64,000 nt of DNA from Streptomyces sp. NBC_00344 (GCF_036088315.1 NZ_CP107996.1:310001-374000), one strand, 5' to 3'. Positions 17,570 through 25,881 are shown, numbered from the stretch's first letter. Program-made: numbers and translations. The notes: a model not told the origin generated them from the letters alone.

Positions 17570-17652
17570 ACGGAGAATGTATCACCTTTTTATTTAACTC
17601 TCTTATGTACTTTCTCCTCGCCATGCATGTTCCTCGCCGTGTGCAGAGATGA

Positions 17653-18027
17653 CTCACGCTGCACGCAAACGATGTCACCGGCCGACGGACCACCGTCGCC
17701 GACAAGCACGGCACCATCGTGGGCTTCACCATGCTGGAGGGTGCGCCGCCGGAAGGGGATGCGGGCATGATGTTCGTCGAACCGAGCGCCATCGGGCAGG
17801 GGGTGGGCCGCCTGCTCTTCGAACACAACCTCGCTCGAGGACGGGAGCTGGGGTTCACCCGGTTCAGGATCGACGCGGACCCGAACGCCGAATCCTTCTA
17901 CCGGAAGATGGGCGCCGTGCGGGTCGGAAACGCACCCTCCGGCTCCGTGCCCGGCGGAACGCCCCCTCAGCTGACCGTCGCGGTCACGAGCCGAGGCGCC
18001 CTGAGCAGATCGAGCCCGGCCCGCTGA
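17653..18027 (+). pseudogene. 5'-truncated GNAT acetyltransferase
   Basis: The frame opens after a stop at 17650-17652 with VTGRRTTVADKHGTIVGFTM, already inside the beta-sheet of a GNAT fold. It goes on to EGDAGMMFVEPSAIGQGVGR (acetyl-CoA-binding QGVGRLL), then PNAESFYRKMGAVRVG. About 50 N-terminal residues of the usual protein are missing, and the upstream DNA is the MarR promoter region. A GTG at 17719 could start a 102-residue stub, but it would lack strands beta1-beta2. Confidence 0.75.
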
Positions 18028-18128
18028 CTACGGCGCGCGACTTCGCCCACGTCTTCTCGGCACGGCCCGCGGGCTCCTCGCACTCGCCGGCCGCGACCGT
18101 GCCGTCGACCCCGGCCCGGGACAGGTGG

Positions 18129-18320
18129 TCATTCGAGCGGATAGATGTCCCCGCTCGCCATGCCGCTCTCCTGCTCGCTCAGGTCCTGCAGTTTGCGCGC
18201 CTTCTCGTTGAGCCGCCGCCGCTCGTCCGGGTCGGTGGTGCGCTCGGCTTCCTGTTTCAGATCTACCGCCTTGGCACGCATCTGCTTGATCCTGCTGCCG
18301 AATTCGCCTGACACATCCAT
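18129..18320 (-). CDS. DUF6381 family small protein
   Basis: 63 residues from ATG 18320 with GGAG 6 nt upstream. It is a highly charged helical protein (MRAKAVDLKQEAERTTDPDE, then EKARKLQDLSEQESGMASGD) ending IYPLE, as in the Streptomyces DUF6381 family. It is predicted cytosolic and coiled-coil-like; the function is unknown. It is divergent from the lamin-tail gene, with a 420-bp spacer (18321-18740) in which I see no other gene. Confidence 0.75.
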   Translation of the reverse strand: MDVSGEFGSRIKQMRAKAVDLKQEAERTTDPDERRRLNEKARKLQDLSEQESGMASGDIYPLE

Positions 18321-18740
18321 GATCACTCCATATGTCCTCAGAGGAAAAGGACTCTGACCAGCGAACCAGTTCCCGACCGTCGGCGCACCCCGGGCAGCTC
18401 GAAGCGAGCTTCCGGGCGGCCGCACCGGCGTCGCATCCGGATCCGCGAGGACGAGGAGCATGTGCCGGGGGCGTGGCGGCGGGGCAGCTGATGCAGGTGG
18501 CCGGACAGCTGCGCGCTCCGGACAGAACCCCTGCCCCGCACCAGGCGAAGCCGACTCGGACTGCCCATCGCGCACAAGACCTGCTCCCAATTCCGACATG
18601 TCTTGATTTGGTAACGTGAGCGGGTTTCTCCGCGGCTGGACGACACGGATCCCTGAAAGTGATGGCTCTCGGCGCACTGCCGGGAATCCGAACCATCCGG
18701 CGCGGCCTGTGTGCCGCGCCCTCGCATGAAGGGGATCCCC

Positions 18741-19478
18741 GTGTCCCGTTTCGCTACGCACCTGGCCGCCACCCTCGTGGCCTCGAGCGCTCTCCTGGCT
18801 GCCGCGGCTCTGCCTGCGGCCGCCGCAGACCACGGCCGCTCCGCACACCGCTCGCCTGTTGTCCTGGGAACGATTCACAGCGCCGGACACATCCGCTCCG
18901 CACGCGCCCTGAACACGGAGTGGGCCACCGTCACCAACACCGGCCGCAACACGGTCAACCTGAGCGGCTGGACGCTCTCCGACGCCGACCACCACACCTA
19001 TCGCTTCCATCACCTGCTGCTGGGCGGACACCGATCGGTGCGTGTCCACACCGGCGTCGGCCGTGACACCGGCAGCAATGTGTACCAGGACCGTCGCTCG
19101 TCCGTGTGGGACAGCCACGACGACACCGCGACGCTCCGCGACGGTCGCGGGCATGTCGTCGACAGCAAGTCCTGGGGGCGGCGCAACGAGGAAGGCCGCA
19201 CCCGGCACGAGGGGGACAACCGGCACAACGAGCGCAGCCACGACCGCGACGGACGGCAGGACGGACGCGACCACGACGGGCGCCACGACGGGCGCCACGA
19301 CGGAAGCAACCACAACCGCGACGGACGCCACGAGGGACGCGGCCACGACCGTGACGGACAGCACGAGCGCCGCGACCACGACGGGCGCCACGACGGAAGC
19401 AACCACAACCGCGACGGACAGCACGACGGCGGCCACGACGGTCGCGGGCCCGGACAGGATGGCCACGGCCACCGCTGA
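18741..19478 (+). CDS. Secreted lamin-tail-domain protein with Asp/Gly/Arg/His repeat tail
   Basis: 245 residues from GTG 18741, chosen because AAGGGGA precedes it; an ATG at 18726 is in frame. The signal peptide ends LPAAAADHG. The lamin tail domain (about 45-140) is recognised by NTEWATVTNTGRNTVNLSGW, TLSDADHHTYRF and VWDSHDDTATLRDGRGHVVD. The last ~95 residues are repeats of DGRHDG/NHNRDG type, strongly charged and disordered, perhaps wall- or polyanion-binding. It is extracellular. A perfect terminator follows 24 bp after the stop. Confidence 0.88.
   Translation: MSRFATHLAATLVASSALLAAAALPAAAADHGRSAHRSPVVLGTIHSAGHIRSARALNTEWATVTNTGRNTVNLSGWTLSDADHHTYRFHHLLLGGHRSVRVHTGVGRDTGSNVYQDRRSSVWDSHDDTATLRDGRGHVVDSKSWGRRNEEGRTRHEGDNRHNERSHDRDGRQDGRDHDGRHDGRHDGSNHNRDGRHEGRGHDRDGQHERRDHDGRHDGSNHNRDGQHDGGHDGRGPGQDGHGHR
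19286..19418 (+). repeat. Imperfect tandem repeats encoding the charged tail of the lamin-tail protein
   Basis: A ~40-bp unit encoding HDGRHDGSNHNRDG occurs at about 19286-19324 and again at about 19379-19418, separated by related GAC/CAC/CGC-rich sequence. Unit count is likely to vary between strains. Confidence 0.7.
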
Positions 19479-19502
19479 CCCGACCGTCCGATAGCGGATT
19501 GC

Positions 19503-19542
19503 GGGGGGGTGGGGAGGCGTCCGGGCGCCTCCCCACCCCCCC
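19503..19542 (+). terminator. Strong terminator after lamin-tail gene
   Basis: A perfect 17-bp G/C stem (left arm 19503-19519, right arm 19526-19542) with a TCCGGG loop. Confidence 0.85.
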
Positions 19543-19654
19543 AGCGGCAAGCCGCCGGCGGGGATGCCGGGTTCCGCGGCCCGGGCGGCATCCGAACAGC
19601 CGGCGGCGCCCACAGCACGTACGGCCCCGATAGCCCCTTCAGTCCTCACAGACC

Positions 19655-19978
19655 TCAAGAGGCGGGATCAAGGCACAGTCGCACCCCCAGTACCTGGTTG
19701 CCGTCGGTCCCGTACCCCGGGAAGGTGACGGTGTCGCCGGGAGCGGCGATCCTGCACGGGACTTCGTCGCCGTGCAGGTAATCGACGGCGAGCAGTTGGG
19801 TGGAGTCACAACTGTTGGTGACGAAGGTGTAGCGCCAACTCGTCGCGTACTGGACGCAGCCCGGTGCCTGCCCCTCCGCATCGCCCCCGGCGGCTTCAGC
19901 GGACTGCGCGAGCCCGGCCGTGACCATGGACAGACCCAGAGCGAGGGCCCGGACGGTAGAACGTAACGCACTCTGCAT
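19655..19978 (-). CDS. Secreted proteinaceous alpha-amylase inhibitor (tendamistat family)
   Basis: 107 residues from ATG 19978 (AGGAA upstream). The signal peptide ends near residue 29. The mature part has four cysteines (41, 57, 75, 102) and the Trp48-Arg49-Tyr50 triad in SWRYTFVTNSC. The first disulfide spacing (16) and the Cys-to-Trp distance (7) equal those of tendamistat, whose WRY triad enters the alpha-amylase active site. The AAPGDTVTFPGYGTDGNQVL segment also fits. Predicted to be a small extracellular beta-sandwich that inhibits animal-type alpha-amylases. No amylase gene is in the window. Confidence 0.82.
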   Translation of the reverse strand: MQSALRSTVRALALGLSMVTAGLAQSAEAAGGDAEGQAPGCVQYATSWRYTFVTNSCDSTQLLAVDYLHGDEVPCRIAAPGDTVTFPGYGTDGNQVLGVRLCLDPAS

Positions 19979-20296
19979 GGGGTTCCTGCCTTGCGGATTT
20001 CGAACGGGAAGTGTCCGAGCGTAGGGTCGAACGGGCAGAACATGAAAGAAATTTCGCCATTTTGCGCAAGTGATCAAGTCGGGAGAGCTGACGCACGTAT
20101 CCCGGCCCGGGCCACTGGGCTCTCCGCAGGTCGGGCACCCGATTCCCGCAGACAGGACATCCTTACCCACGCGCATCGCAGCCGGCGAAAGCCAGCGGAG
20201 GATCCCGTCGAGGCGCCGTCGGACGGCTTCCCGAGGCTGGCCCGTAGGGAATTCCGCTCCTCTGACGGGCGCTTGGCGTAGAGGCGACTGAAAGCA

Positions 20297-20314
20297 GATG
20301 CAAAATCTTGCATC
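20297..20314. promoter_or_regulatory. Perfect 18-bp palindrome upstream of the amylase inhibitor
   Basis: GATGCAA-AATC-TTGCATC, 7-bp arms, in the 488-bp gap (19979-20466) between two minus-strand genes and about 320 bp upstream of the inhibitor start. TTGCA-type dyads recall LacI-family (MalR-like) operators; this is inference. The rest of the gap holds an AT-rich stretch at 20040-20080 that could carry the inhibitor promoter. Confidence 0.45.
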
Positions 20315-20466
20315 GTGGACGCGCGCCGAGGCCGAGGCCCCGGGTGAGAATGTGCGGTGAGGCCCTTCGCGCGGCCCCATGCCAACTCACTCCAAGGCCA
20401 CGGCCCGGCGGACACGGCCTCAACCAGCCTTCCAGGCAGCCCTGAAACCACCGCCCGGTGGTGCGC

Positions 20467-22353
20467 TCAGTCGAGATCCGCCGTCGCGGTGCGGGAAGGC
20501 TCGAACTGGGTCTGGTACAGCTCGCCGTAACGGCCTCCGAGCACCAGAAGTTCCTCGTGCGTACCCCGCTCGACGATGCGACCGTCCTCCACCACCAGGA
20601 TCAGGTCCGCTGCCCGTACGGTGGACAGGCGGTGCGCGATCACCACCGCGGTGCGGCCTTCGAGTGCCTCGCCGAGCGCCTCCTGGACTGCCGCCTCCGA
20701 CGTGTTGTCGAGGTGTGCGGTGGCTTCATCAAGGATGACGACACGCTGACGTGCGAGCAACAGCCTCGCGATGGTGAGCCGTTGACGCTCACCGCCGGAA
20801 AGCCGGTAGCCGCGCTCGCCGACCACCGTGTCCAGTCCGTCGGGCAGCGTGGCGATCAGGGTGTCCAGACGGGAGCGCCGCAGGGCGTCCCACAGGTCCT
20901 CCTCGGTGGCTGCCGGGCGGGCGATCAGCAAGTTGGCGCGGACCGACTCGTGAAACAGGTGGCCGTCCTGCGTGACCATGCCGAGAGCGCCGCGGATGGA
21001 GTCGGTGGTCAGATCGCGGACGTCGACACCGCCGATGCGGACAGCGCCGGAGTCGACGTCGTACAACCGCGGCAGCAGTTGGGCAATGGTCGACTTTCCC
21101 GCGCCGGAGGAGCCGACCAGTGCCACCATCTGGCCGGGCTCGGCGCGGAAGGAGATCCCGCGGAGCACTTCGGTGCTGCCGCGGGTGTCCAGAGCGGCCA
21201 CCTCCTCCAGCGAGGCGAGCGACACCTTGTCGGCGGACGGGTATCCGAAGCGCACAGCGTCGAACTCCACGGACACCGGACCCAGTGGGACGGGCCGCGC
21301 GTCCGGCTTCTGGGCGATGAGCGGCTCGAGGTCGAGCACTTCGAACACCCGCTCGAAGCTGACAAGCGCGCTCATCACCTCGACGCGTGCCCCGGCCAGA
21401 GCGGTGAGCGGTGCGTAGAGCCGGGTGAGGAGCAGCGCGAGGGAGACGACGGCACCCGCCTGCAGATGCCCGCGCAGCGTGTAGTAACCACCAAGTCCGT
21501 ACACAAGGGACAGCGCGAGCGCGGACACAAGGGTGAGTGCGGAGATGAACGCCGACTGCGCCATCGCCGTGCGCACCCCGATGTCGCGCACCCGGCGTGC
21601 CCGGGCGGCGAACTCGGCGGACTCGTCCGCCGGTCGGCCGAAGAGTTTGATCAAGGTTGCCCCGGGCGCCGAGAAGCGCTCGGTCATCCGGGTTCCCATG
21701 GCCGCGTTGTGCTCGGCCGCTTCGCGCTGGAGCCGCGCCATCCGGGTGCCCATCCGGCGGGCCGGCAGCACGAAGACCGGGAGCAGCACCAGGGCGAGCA
21801 CCGTGATCTGCCAGGAGATGCCGAGCATCACGACAAGGGTGAGCAGCAGTGTCACCACATTGCTGACCACACCCGACAGCGTGTTGCTGAAGGCCCGTTG
21901 GGCCCCGATGACATCGTTGTTGAGCCGGCTGACGAGTGCGCCCGTACGGGTACGTGTGAAGAACGCGACCGGCATGCGCTGCACATGGTCGAAGACAGCG
22001 GTGCGCAGATCGAGGATCAGTCCTTCTCCGAGGTTCGCCGAAAGCCATCGGTTCAACAGTCCGAGGCCCGACTCGGCGAGGGCGATCAGGGCGATGAGCA
22101 CGGCCAGGCGCGTCACCGTCGTCGTCTCGCCACCGCTGACGATCACGTTCACCACATGGCCCGCGAGGACCGGGGTGGCGACCGCGAGGAGTGCCGTGGC
22201 GACGCTCACCAGGAGGAACAAGCCGATACGCCGGCTGTGCGGCCGGGCGAACGCGGCGATTCGCCGTAGCGTGGCAGGGTCGAAGGGACGTCGGTCCTGC
22301 TGCGCGTTCATGACGTTGTGGAGCTGTGTCCACGCGGTGGTTTCCATACTCAT
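20467..22353 (-). CDS. ABC exporter, fused permease-ATPase
   Basis: 628 residues. The N-terminal exporter transmembrane domain (about 40-330) has six hydrophobic helices. The nucleotide-binding domain follows: Walker A VGSSGAGKSTIAQLL, signature LSGGERQRLTIARLLL, Walker B VVILDEATAHLD and H-loop AVVIAHRLST. It probably works as a homodimer exporting hydrophobic compounds. Its promoter carries a SoxR-like box with 19-bp spacing. In S. coelicolor SoxR controls an ABC transporter (SCO7008), so export of redox-active metabolites is likely. Starts at 22353 or 22347. Confidence 0.93.
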   Translation of the reverse strand: MSMETTAWTQLHNVMNAQQDRRPFDPATLRRIAAFARPHSRRIGLFLLVSVATALLAVATPVLAGHVVNVIVSGGETTTVTRLAVLIALIALAESGLGLLNRWLSANLGEGLILDLRTAVFDHVQRMPVAFFTRTRTGALVSRLNNDVIGAQRAFSNTLSGVVSNVVTLLLTLVVMLGISWQITVLALVLLPVFVLPARRMGTRMARLQREAAEHNAAMGTRMTERFSAPGATLIKLFGRPADESAEFAARARRVRDIGVRTAMAQSAFISALTLVSALALSLVYGLGGYYTLRGHLQAGAVVSLALLLTRLYAPLTALAGARVEVMSALVSFERVFEVLDLEPLIAQKPDARPVPLGPVSVEFDAVRFGYPSADKVSLASLEEVAALDTRGSTEVLRGISFRAEPGQMVALVGSSGAGKSTIAQLLPRLYDVDSGAVRIGGVDVRDLTTDSIRGALGMVTQDGHLFHESVRANLLIARPAATEEDLWDALRRSRLDTLIATLPDGLDTVVGERGYRLSGGERQRLTIARLLLARQRVVILDEATAHLDNTSEAAVQEALGEALEGRTAVVIAHRLSTVRAADLILVVEDGRIVERGTHEELLVLGGRYGELYQTQFEPSRTATADLD

Positions 22354-22359
22354 GGCAGG

Positions 22360-22390
22360 AAGGTACGACCTCGACTCGACTTGAGGTCAA
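22360..22390 (-). promoter_or_regulatory. SoxR-like box inside a 19-bp-spacer promoter
   Basis: On the minus strand TTGACC (22390-22385) and TACCTT (22365-22360) are separated by 19 bp, the overlong spacing typical of MerR/SoxR-activated promoters. The spacer holds the dyad ACCTCAAG-TCGA-GTCGAGGT (22387-22368), close to the SoxR consensus CCTCAA-N6-TTGAGG. Only about 6 nt separate the -10 from the ATG at 22353, so the transcript is probably leaderless. Confidence 0.75.
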
Positions 22391-22459
22391 CGACTTCACT
22401 GTCTGCCCGAAACACCGTTCCCGGTGAACGGCCGTGTTCGAAACGCTAGCGTCTGGGAC

Positions 22460-23791
22460 ATGACTGGGAAGTGCCGATCCTGCGGGCGTCCGATCGAGAG
22501 CGGCGACGGCCCGGGGCGGGCCGCGTCGTACTGTTCGCAGGCGTGCAGGCAGCGCGCCTATCGTGAGCGGCGGCAGCCGGTGGCGGCTCCCGTCAGGGAA
22601 CTGATCACCGAGATCGGGGACCGGCTGCGGCGGCTGCAGCCGGATCCGCCGCTCGCGTTCCACGCCGACGTCGAGGCTTTGTCGAACCGTTTCTCACAGC
22701 TGCGGAGACTGGCGCGCCTGGCACGTGGCCCTGCCGGGCCCGCGGCCTCCGAGGAGCAGGCGGACGGTACGCGGACCGAGGAAAGCGTCACACCCAGCGG
22801 TGTGACGAAAATGGGGGAAGACGCTTTCACAGCGCTGGTCGACGCGCACACGGATGAGCTGCGGGTGCACTGCTATCGGATGCTCGGATCGTACGACGAA
22901 GCCGAGGACCTCACTCAGGAGGCTCTGCTGCGTGCCTGGCGGGCCCGGGAGACGCTGGCGGGCGTCGACAACACGCGTGCGTGGCTCTACAGAACAGCGA
23001 CCCATGTATGCCTGGACTTCCTGCGCAAGAACAACCGGCGTCCGACCGTGTACGCCCCGGTTCCCGGCATGGACTCCGGTGACGGGCCGCCACCGCCGCG
23101 TCTTCCGTGGCTCCAGCCCTTTCCCGACGGTCAGCTTCCGGAGCTCCCCGCACCGCGGAACGCTCCGGACGACGCGGCGGTGGCGAGCGAGACACTCGAG
23201 CTGGTCTTCCTGACCGCGATCCAGCAGTTGCCGCCGCGCCAGCGGGCGGCGGTGATCCTCCGTGACGTCGCAGGCTGGTCGGCCAAGGAGACAGCCGACC
23301 TGCTGGGCAGCAGCCAGGCCTCGGCGAACAGCGCCGTCCAGCGAGGCAGGTCCGCCCTGCGGGCAGCGTTGCCCGCGCGCCGCACGGACTGGTCGGCAAG
23401 CGAGCCGAGCCCCGAGGAGCTGGCACTCCTGCATCGCTACATGGACGCCGCCGCCCGGGCCGACATCGACGCCATGGTTGATCTCGTACGGGCTGACGCG
23501 GTCCTCACCATGCCGCCCAACCCGTTCTGGTTCACCACCCGTGACGCGCTCTTCGGTTTCGTCCGGCCGAACCTCGATCCGGTGTCGCCGATGTTCGCCG
23601 GCCGCTGGCGTCACCTGCCCGTGCGCGCCAACGGCCAGCCGGCGGTCGCCGGCTATCTGCAACGGCCGGGTACAAGCGTCTTCCGGGCCCAGCTGATCGA
23701 CGTCCTGCGGGTCCAGGACGGGTTGATCGCGGAGATCACCACATTCGAGCCGCATCTGTTCCCCGCGTTCGGGCTACCGATGACACTCTGA
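22460..23791 (+). CDS. Zinc-ribbon/ECF sigma factor/SnoaL fusion
   Basis: 443 residues from ATG 22460. Residues 1-35 hold a four-cysteine zinc-ribbon-like module (Cys5, Cys8, Cys25, Cys29; YCSQACRQRAYRERR). After a linker, a full ECF sigma factor begins near Met118: region 2 VDAHTDELRVHCYRMLGSYD, then AEDLTQEALLRAW, and region 4 QLPPRQRAAVILRDVAGWSA. The C-terminal ~110 residues are a SnoaL-like domain (LLHRYMDAAARADIDAMVDL), as in ECF41/ECF56-type factors, where that domain regulates the sigma factor without an anti-sigma. The SDR gene 85 bp downstream fits their usual oxidoreductase neighbourhood. Confidence 0.88.
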   Translation: MTGKCRSCGRPIESGDGPGRAASYCSQACRQRAYRERRQPVAAPVRELITEIGDRLRRLQPDPPLAFHADVEALSNRFSQLRRLARLARGPAGPAASEEQADGTRTEESVTPSGVTKMGEDAFTALVDAHTDELRVHCYRMLGSYDEAEDLTQEALLRAWRARETLAGVDNTRAWLYRTATHVCLDFLRKNNRRPTVYAPVPGMDSGDGPPPPRLPWLQPFPDGQLPELPAPRNAPDDAAVASETLELVFLTAIQQLPPRQRAAVILRDVAGWSAKETADLLGSSQASANSAVQRGRSALRAALPARRTDWSASEPSPEELALLHRYMDAAARADIDAMVDLVRADAVLTMPPNPFWFTTRDALFGFVRPNLDPVSPMFAGRWRHLPVRANGQPAVAGYLQRPGTSVFRAQLIDVLRVQDGLIAEITTFEPHLFPAFGLPMTL

Positions 23792-23876
23792 ACTGCACGG
23801 CACCGATGACTTTCCGCGGCATACGCGTCTCATGAGGTGAGGGACGCACTCGGCGTCCGACCGAAGGGACATCATC

Positions 23877-24644
23877 ATGCTGAACGACAAGGTCGCGGTG
23901 ATCTACGGCGGGGCAGGTTCGCTGGGCGCAGGTGTCGCACAGGCATACGTACAGGCGGGGGCTCGGGTGTTCCTGGCCGGCCGTACGGAGTCCACACTGC
24001 ACAAGGTCGCTGCCGCGATCGACGCAGAGTACGACGTGCTCGATGCACGCGACGAGGCGGCCGTCGAAGCCCATGCCGCGTCGGTCGTCGAGCGGGCGGG
24101 CCGCATCGACATCTCCCTCAACCTCGTACCGCGTGGCGATTTCCAGGGAGTGCCGCTCACCGAGATGTCGGTCGAGGACTACACACGGCCCGTCGTGCAG
24201 GGCATCGCCTGCCAGTTCATCACGGCTCGGGCCGCGGCCCGCCGGATGACGGCGCAGGGGTCAGGCGTGATCCTCTCCCTGGACAGCGCATCCGCCAACG
24301 GCAGTCCGATGATGGGCGGAACCGCAGCTGCCGACGCGGCGACCGACGCCCTGATCCGTCAACTCGCCCAGGAGATCGGCCCGGCCGGAGTACGTGTCTG
24401 CGGGATCTGGACCGCGGGGGTCACCGACACACTGACGCCGGAGAAACTCGCCGCCGCGGGTGCTCCGGCCATGGACGAGGCGGCCGTACAGGGTGTCAGG
24501 GACCACCTCGACAGCATGCGGATGACGAAACGCTCACCCAGGATCGCGGACATCGCCGCACTGGCGACGTTCCTCGCCTCCGACGCCGGCTGCACCATCA
24601 CGGGCACCTGGATCAACGCCACCGCCGGAATGTTCCCCAGCTGA
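23877..24644 (+). CDS. SDR-family protein lacking the canonical YxxxK catalytic pair
   Basis: 255 residues. The Rossmann motif YGGAGSLGAGVAQAYVQAGA and NLVPRGDFQG are classical-SDR-like. At the place of the catalytic Tyr-x-x-x-Lys it reads GSPMMGGTAAADAATDAL, with neither residue. The Ser in LSLDSASANG is kept. It is either a divergent enzyme or a cofactor-binding non-enzyme. It lies immediately downstream of the SnoaL-tailed sigma factor and is its probable target. A strong terminator follows. Confidence 0.85.
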   Translation: MLNDKVAVIYGGAGSLGAGVAQAYVQAGARVFLAGRTESTLHKVAAAIDAEYDVLDARDEAAVEAHAASVVERAGRIDISLNLVPRGDFQGVPLTEMSVEDYTRPVVQGIACQFITARAAARRMTAQGSGVILSLDSASANGSPMMGGTAAADAATDALIRQLAQEIGPAGVRVCGIWTAGVTDTLTPEKLAAAGAPAMDEAAVQGVRDHLDSMRMTKRSPRIADIAALATFLASDAGCTITGTWINATAGMFPS

Positions 24645-24678
24645 TCGCACACCGGGTGCCCCGGCCATCCACATCCGG

Positions 24679-24724
24679 AACTGCCCGGTTCTCCGTCGCG
24701 CCGCCGATGGAGGACCGGGCAGTT
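24679..24724 (+). terminator. Terminator after SDR gene
   Basis: 16-bp stem with one G-T wobble (24679-24694 pairs with 24709-24724), loop 14 nt, 35 bp after the stop. Confidence 0.8.
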
Positions 24725-24879
24725 TCCTTGCGGGCCCCGAGATCATCGCGCTCGGAACCCCGCCAGGAGCTTCCCGGCGCATGAAGGCCGGCAGCCGGAC
24801 GTGGATCCGGCTGTACGTCCTGGGTTTGCGATCAGCCCCCTGTTCCTCGAGGTCCCTGCCCTCGGGGGTCCATGTCCGT

Positions 24880-25203
24880 GTGGTCCAGGCCACTTCGCAA
24901 CACCCCGCCACCGGCCCGAGGGCCCCATCGGAGGTGACGCCAGACACGAGACCTACGTCACCTACTAACTCCTGTAGTCGTCGCGCACCCACTCACTCAC
25001 CCATAAAAACCATGCGAATAACGGACATATCACTTGATCCCACGAACAAAGCTAGTACAACACCTCATTGCAACCACTCCACCTCCGCGCTAACCATGGA
25101 CCCCGGACACACCAGCAACAACGCGGCCCGGACCTCCGGCCCCACCACACGCGCGCCACCCAGGCCGCCGCCCCACCACCCCCGCACCGGAAGTGAGCCA
25201 CGC
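24880..25203 (+). promoter_or_regulatory. Conserved leader/upstream region of SLT gene copy 1
   Basis: This non-coding region is shared with copy 2 (30695-31029). Block A, 24934-24968, is a GTGACG...CGTCAC hairpin followed by TACTAAC; block B, from 25019, reads TAACGGACATATCA then ACGAACAAAG and CGCTAACCATGGA. It is less GC-rich than its surroundings and rich in rare codons, so although it stays open in frame with the gene it looks regulatory. It could be a promoter plus structured 5' UTR. Confidence 0.65.
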
Positions 25204-25881
25204 ATGCTCCGCGTCACCCTGCCCAGCACCACCCGCATCACCCGCACGCACAAGATCGCCGCGGCCACCCTGATAGCAGCAGGTGCCACCACCGCCATCG
25301 CTGCCACCCAGACCCCCAGCCACGCGCAGACCACCACGGCCGCCCAGGCGCCCACCACCACCGCCGTCGCCACCCACGCACCCACCGCCATCAAGCCTGT
25401 CGCCACCAACGGGCTCCCCACCAAGCCCCACCCCGCCGAGCACACCAAGCACGTCAAGCACGTCACCAAGCACGCCAAGCACAAGGCAGCCACCCACAAG
25501 CACACGAGCACGCAGGCCGCCAACCGCTCCACCCACCGCAAGACCATCACCACGCACTACACCAACAACCTCGACGGCTGGATCAAGCACTCCCTCGCCA
25601 TCATGAAGGCCAAGGGCATCCCCGGCACCTACGAGGGCCTGCACCGCAACATCATGCGCGAGTCCAGCGGCAACCCCAACGCCGTCAACGACTGGGACAT
25701 CAACGCCATCAACGGCGTTCCGTCCAAGGGCCTTCTCCAGGTGATCCAGCCCACCTTCGACACCTACCACGTCGCCGGAACCGCCAACAAGCTCACCGAC
25801 CCCGTGGCCAACCTGACCGCAGCGGCCAACTACGCGGCCCACCGGTACGGCTCCATCGACAACGTCAACTCCGCATACTGA
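25204..25881 (+). CDS. Secreted SLT-domain lytic transglycosylase, copy 1
   Basis: 225 residues from ATG 25204 (GGAAGTGAG upstream). The signal peptide covers about 1-40. A His/Lys/Thr-rich low-complexity linker follows, then the lysozyme-like SLT domain (about 115-225): WIKHSLAIMKAKGIPGTYEG, catalytic Glu in NIMRESSGNPNAVN, and SKGLLQVIQPTFDTYH. Such enzymes cut peptidoglycan glycan strands. The basic linker may hold it at the anionic wall. The last 418 bp are ~99% identical to copy 2 at 31030. Confidence 0.92.
   Translation: MLRVTLPSTTRITRTHKIAAATLIAAGATTAIAATQTPSHAQTTTAAQAPTTTAVATHAPTAIKPVATNGLPTKPHPAEHTKHVKHVTKHAKHKAATHKHTSTQAANRSTHRKTITTHYTNNLDGWIKHSLAIMKAKGIPGTYEGLHRNIMRESSGNPNAVNDWDINAINGVPSKGLLQVIQPTFDTYHVAGTANKLTDPVANLTAAANYAAHRYGSIDNVNSAY
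25464..25881 (+). repeat. 418-bp direct repeat, copy 1 (partner 31221-31638)
   Basis: By eye only about five mismatches over 418 bp and no indels (constant offset 5757). It covers the linker end and the SLT domain. Upstream of the repeat the two genes differ much more. Confidence 0.9.

Noticed and set aside
19255..19450. CRISPR-like repeat array
   Set aside because: Repeats are in-frame codon repeats of the lamin-tail protein, imperfect and without unique spacers.
20458..22269. 603-codon plus-strand frame opposite the ABC exporter
   Set aside because: It is antisense to Walker A/B and signature motifs on the minus strand; low-complexity His/Arg/Gly content.
24880..25203. c-di-AMP (ydaO-type) riboswitch upstream of the SLT genes
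   Set aside because: This class controls some Streptomyces wall hydrolase genes, but the conserved segments I know (GGGGAAYC-like and CCCGACAGCUNACCUC) are not present in either leader.
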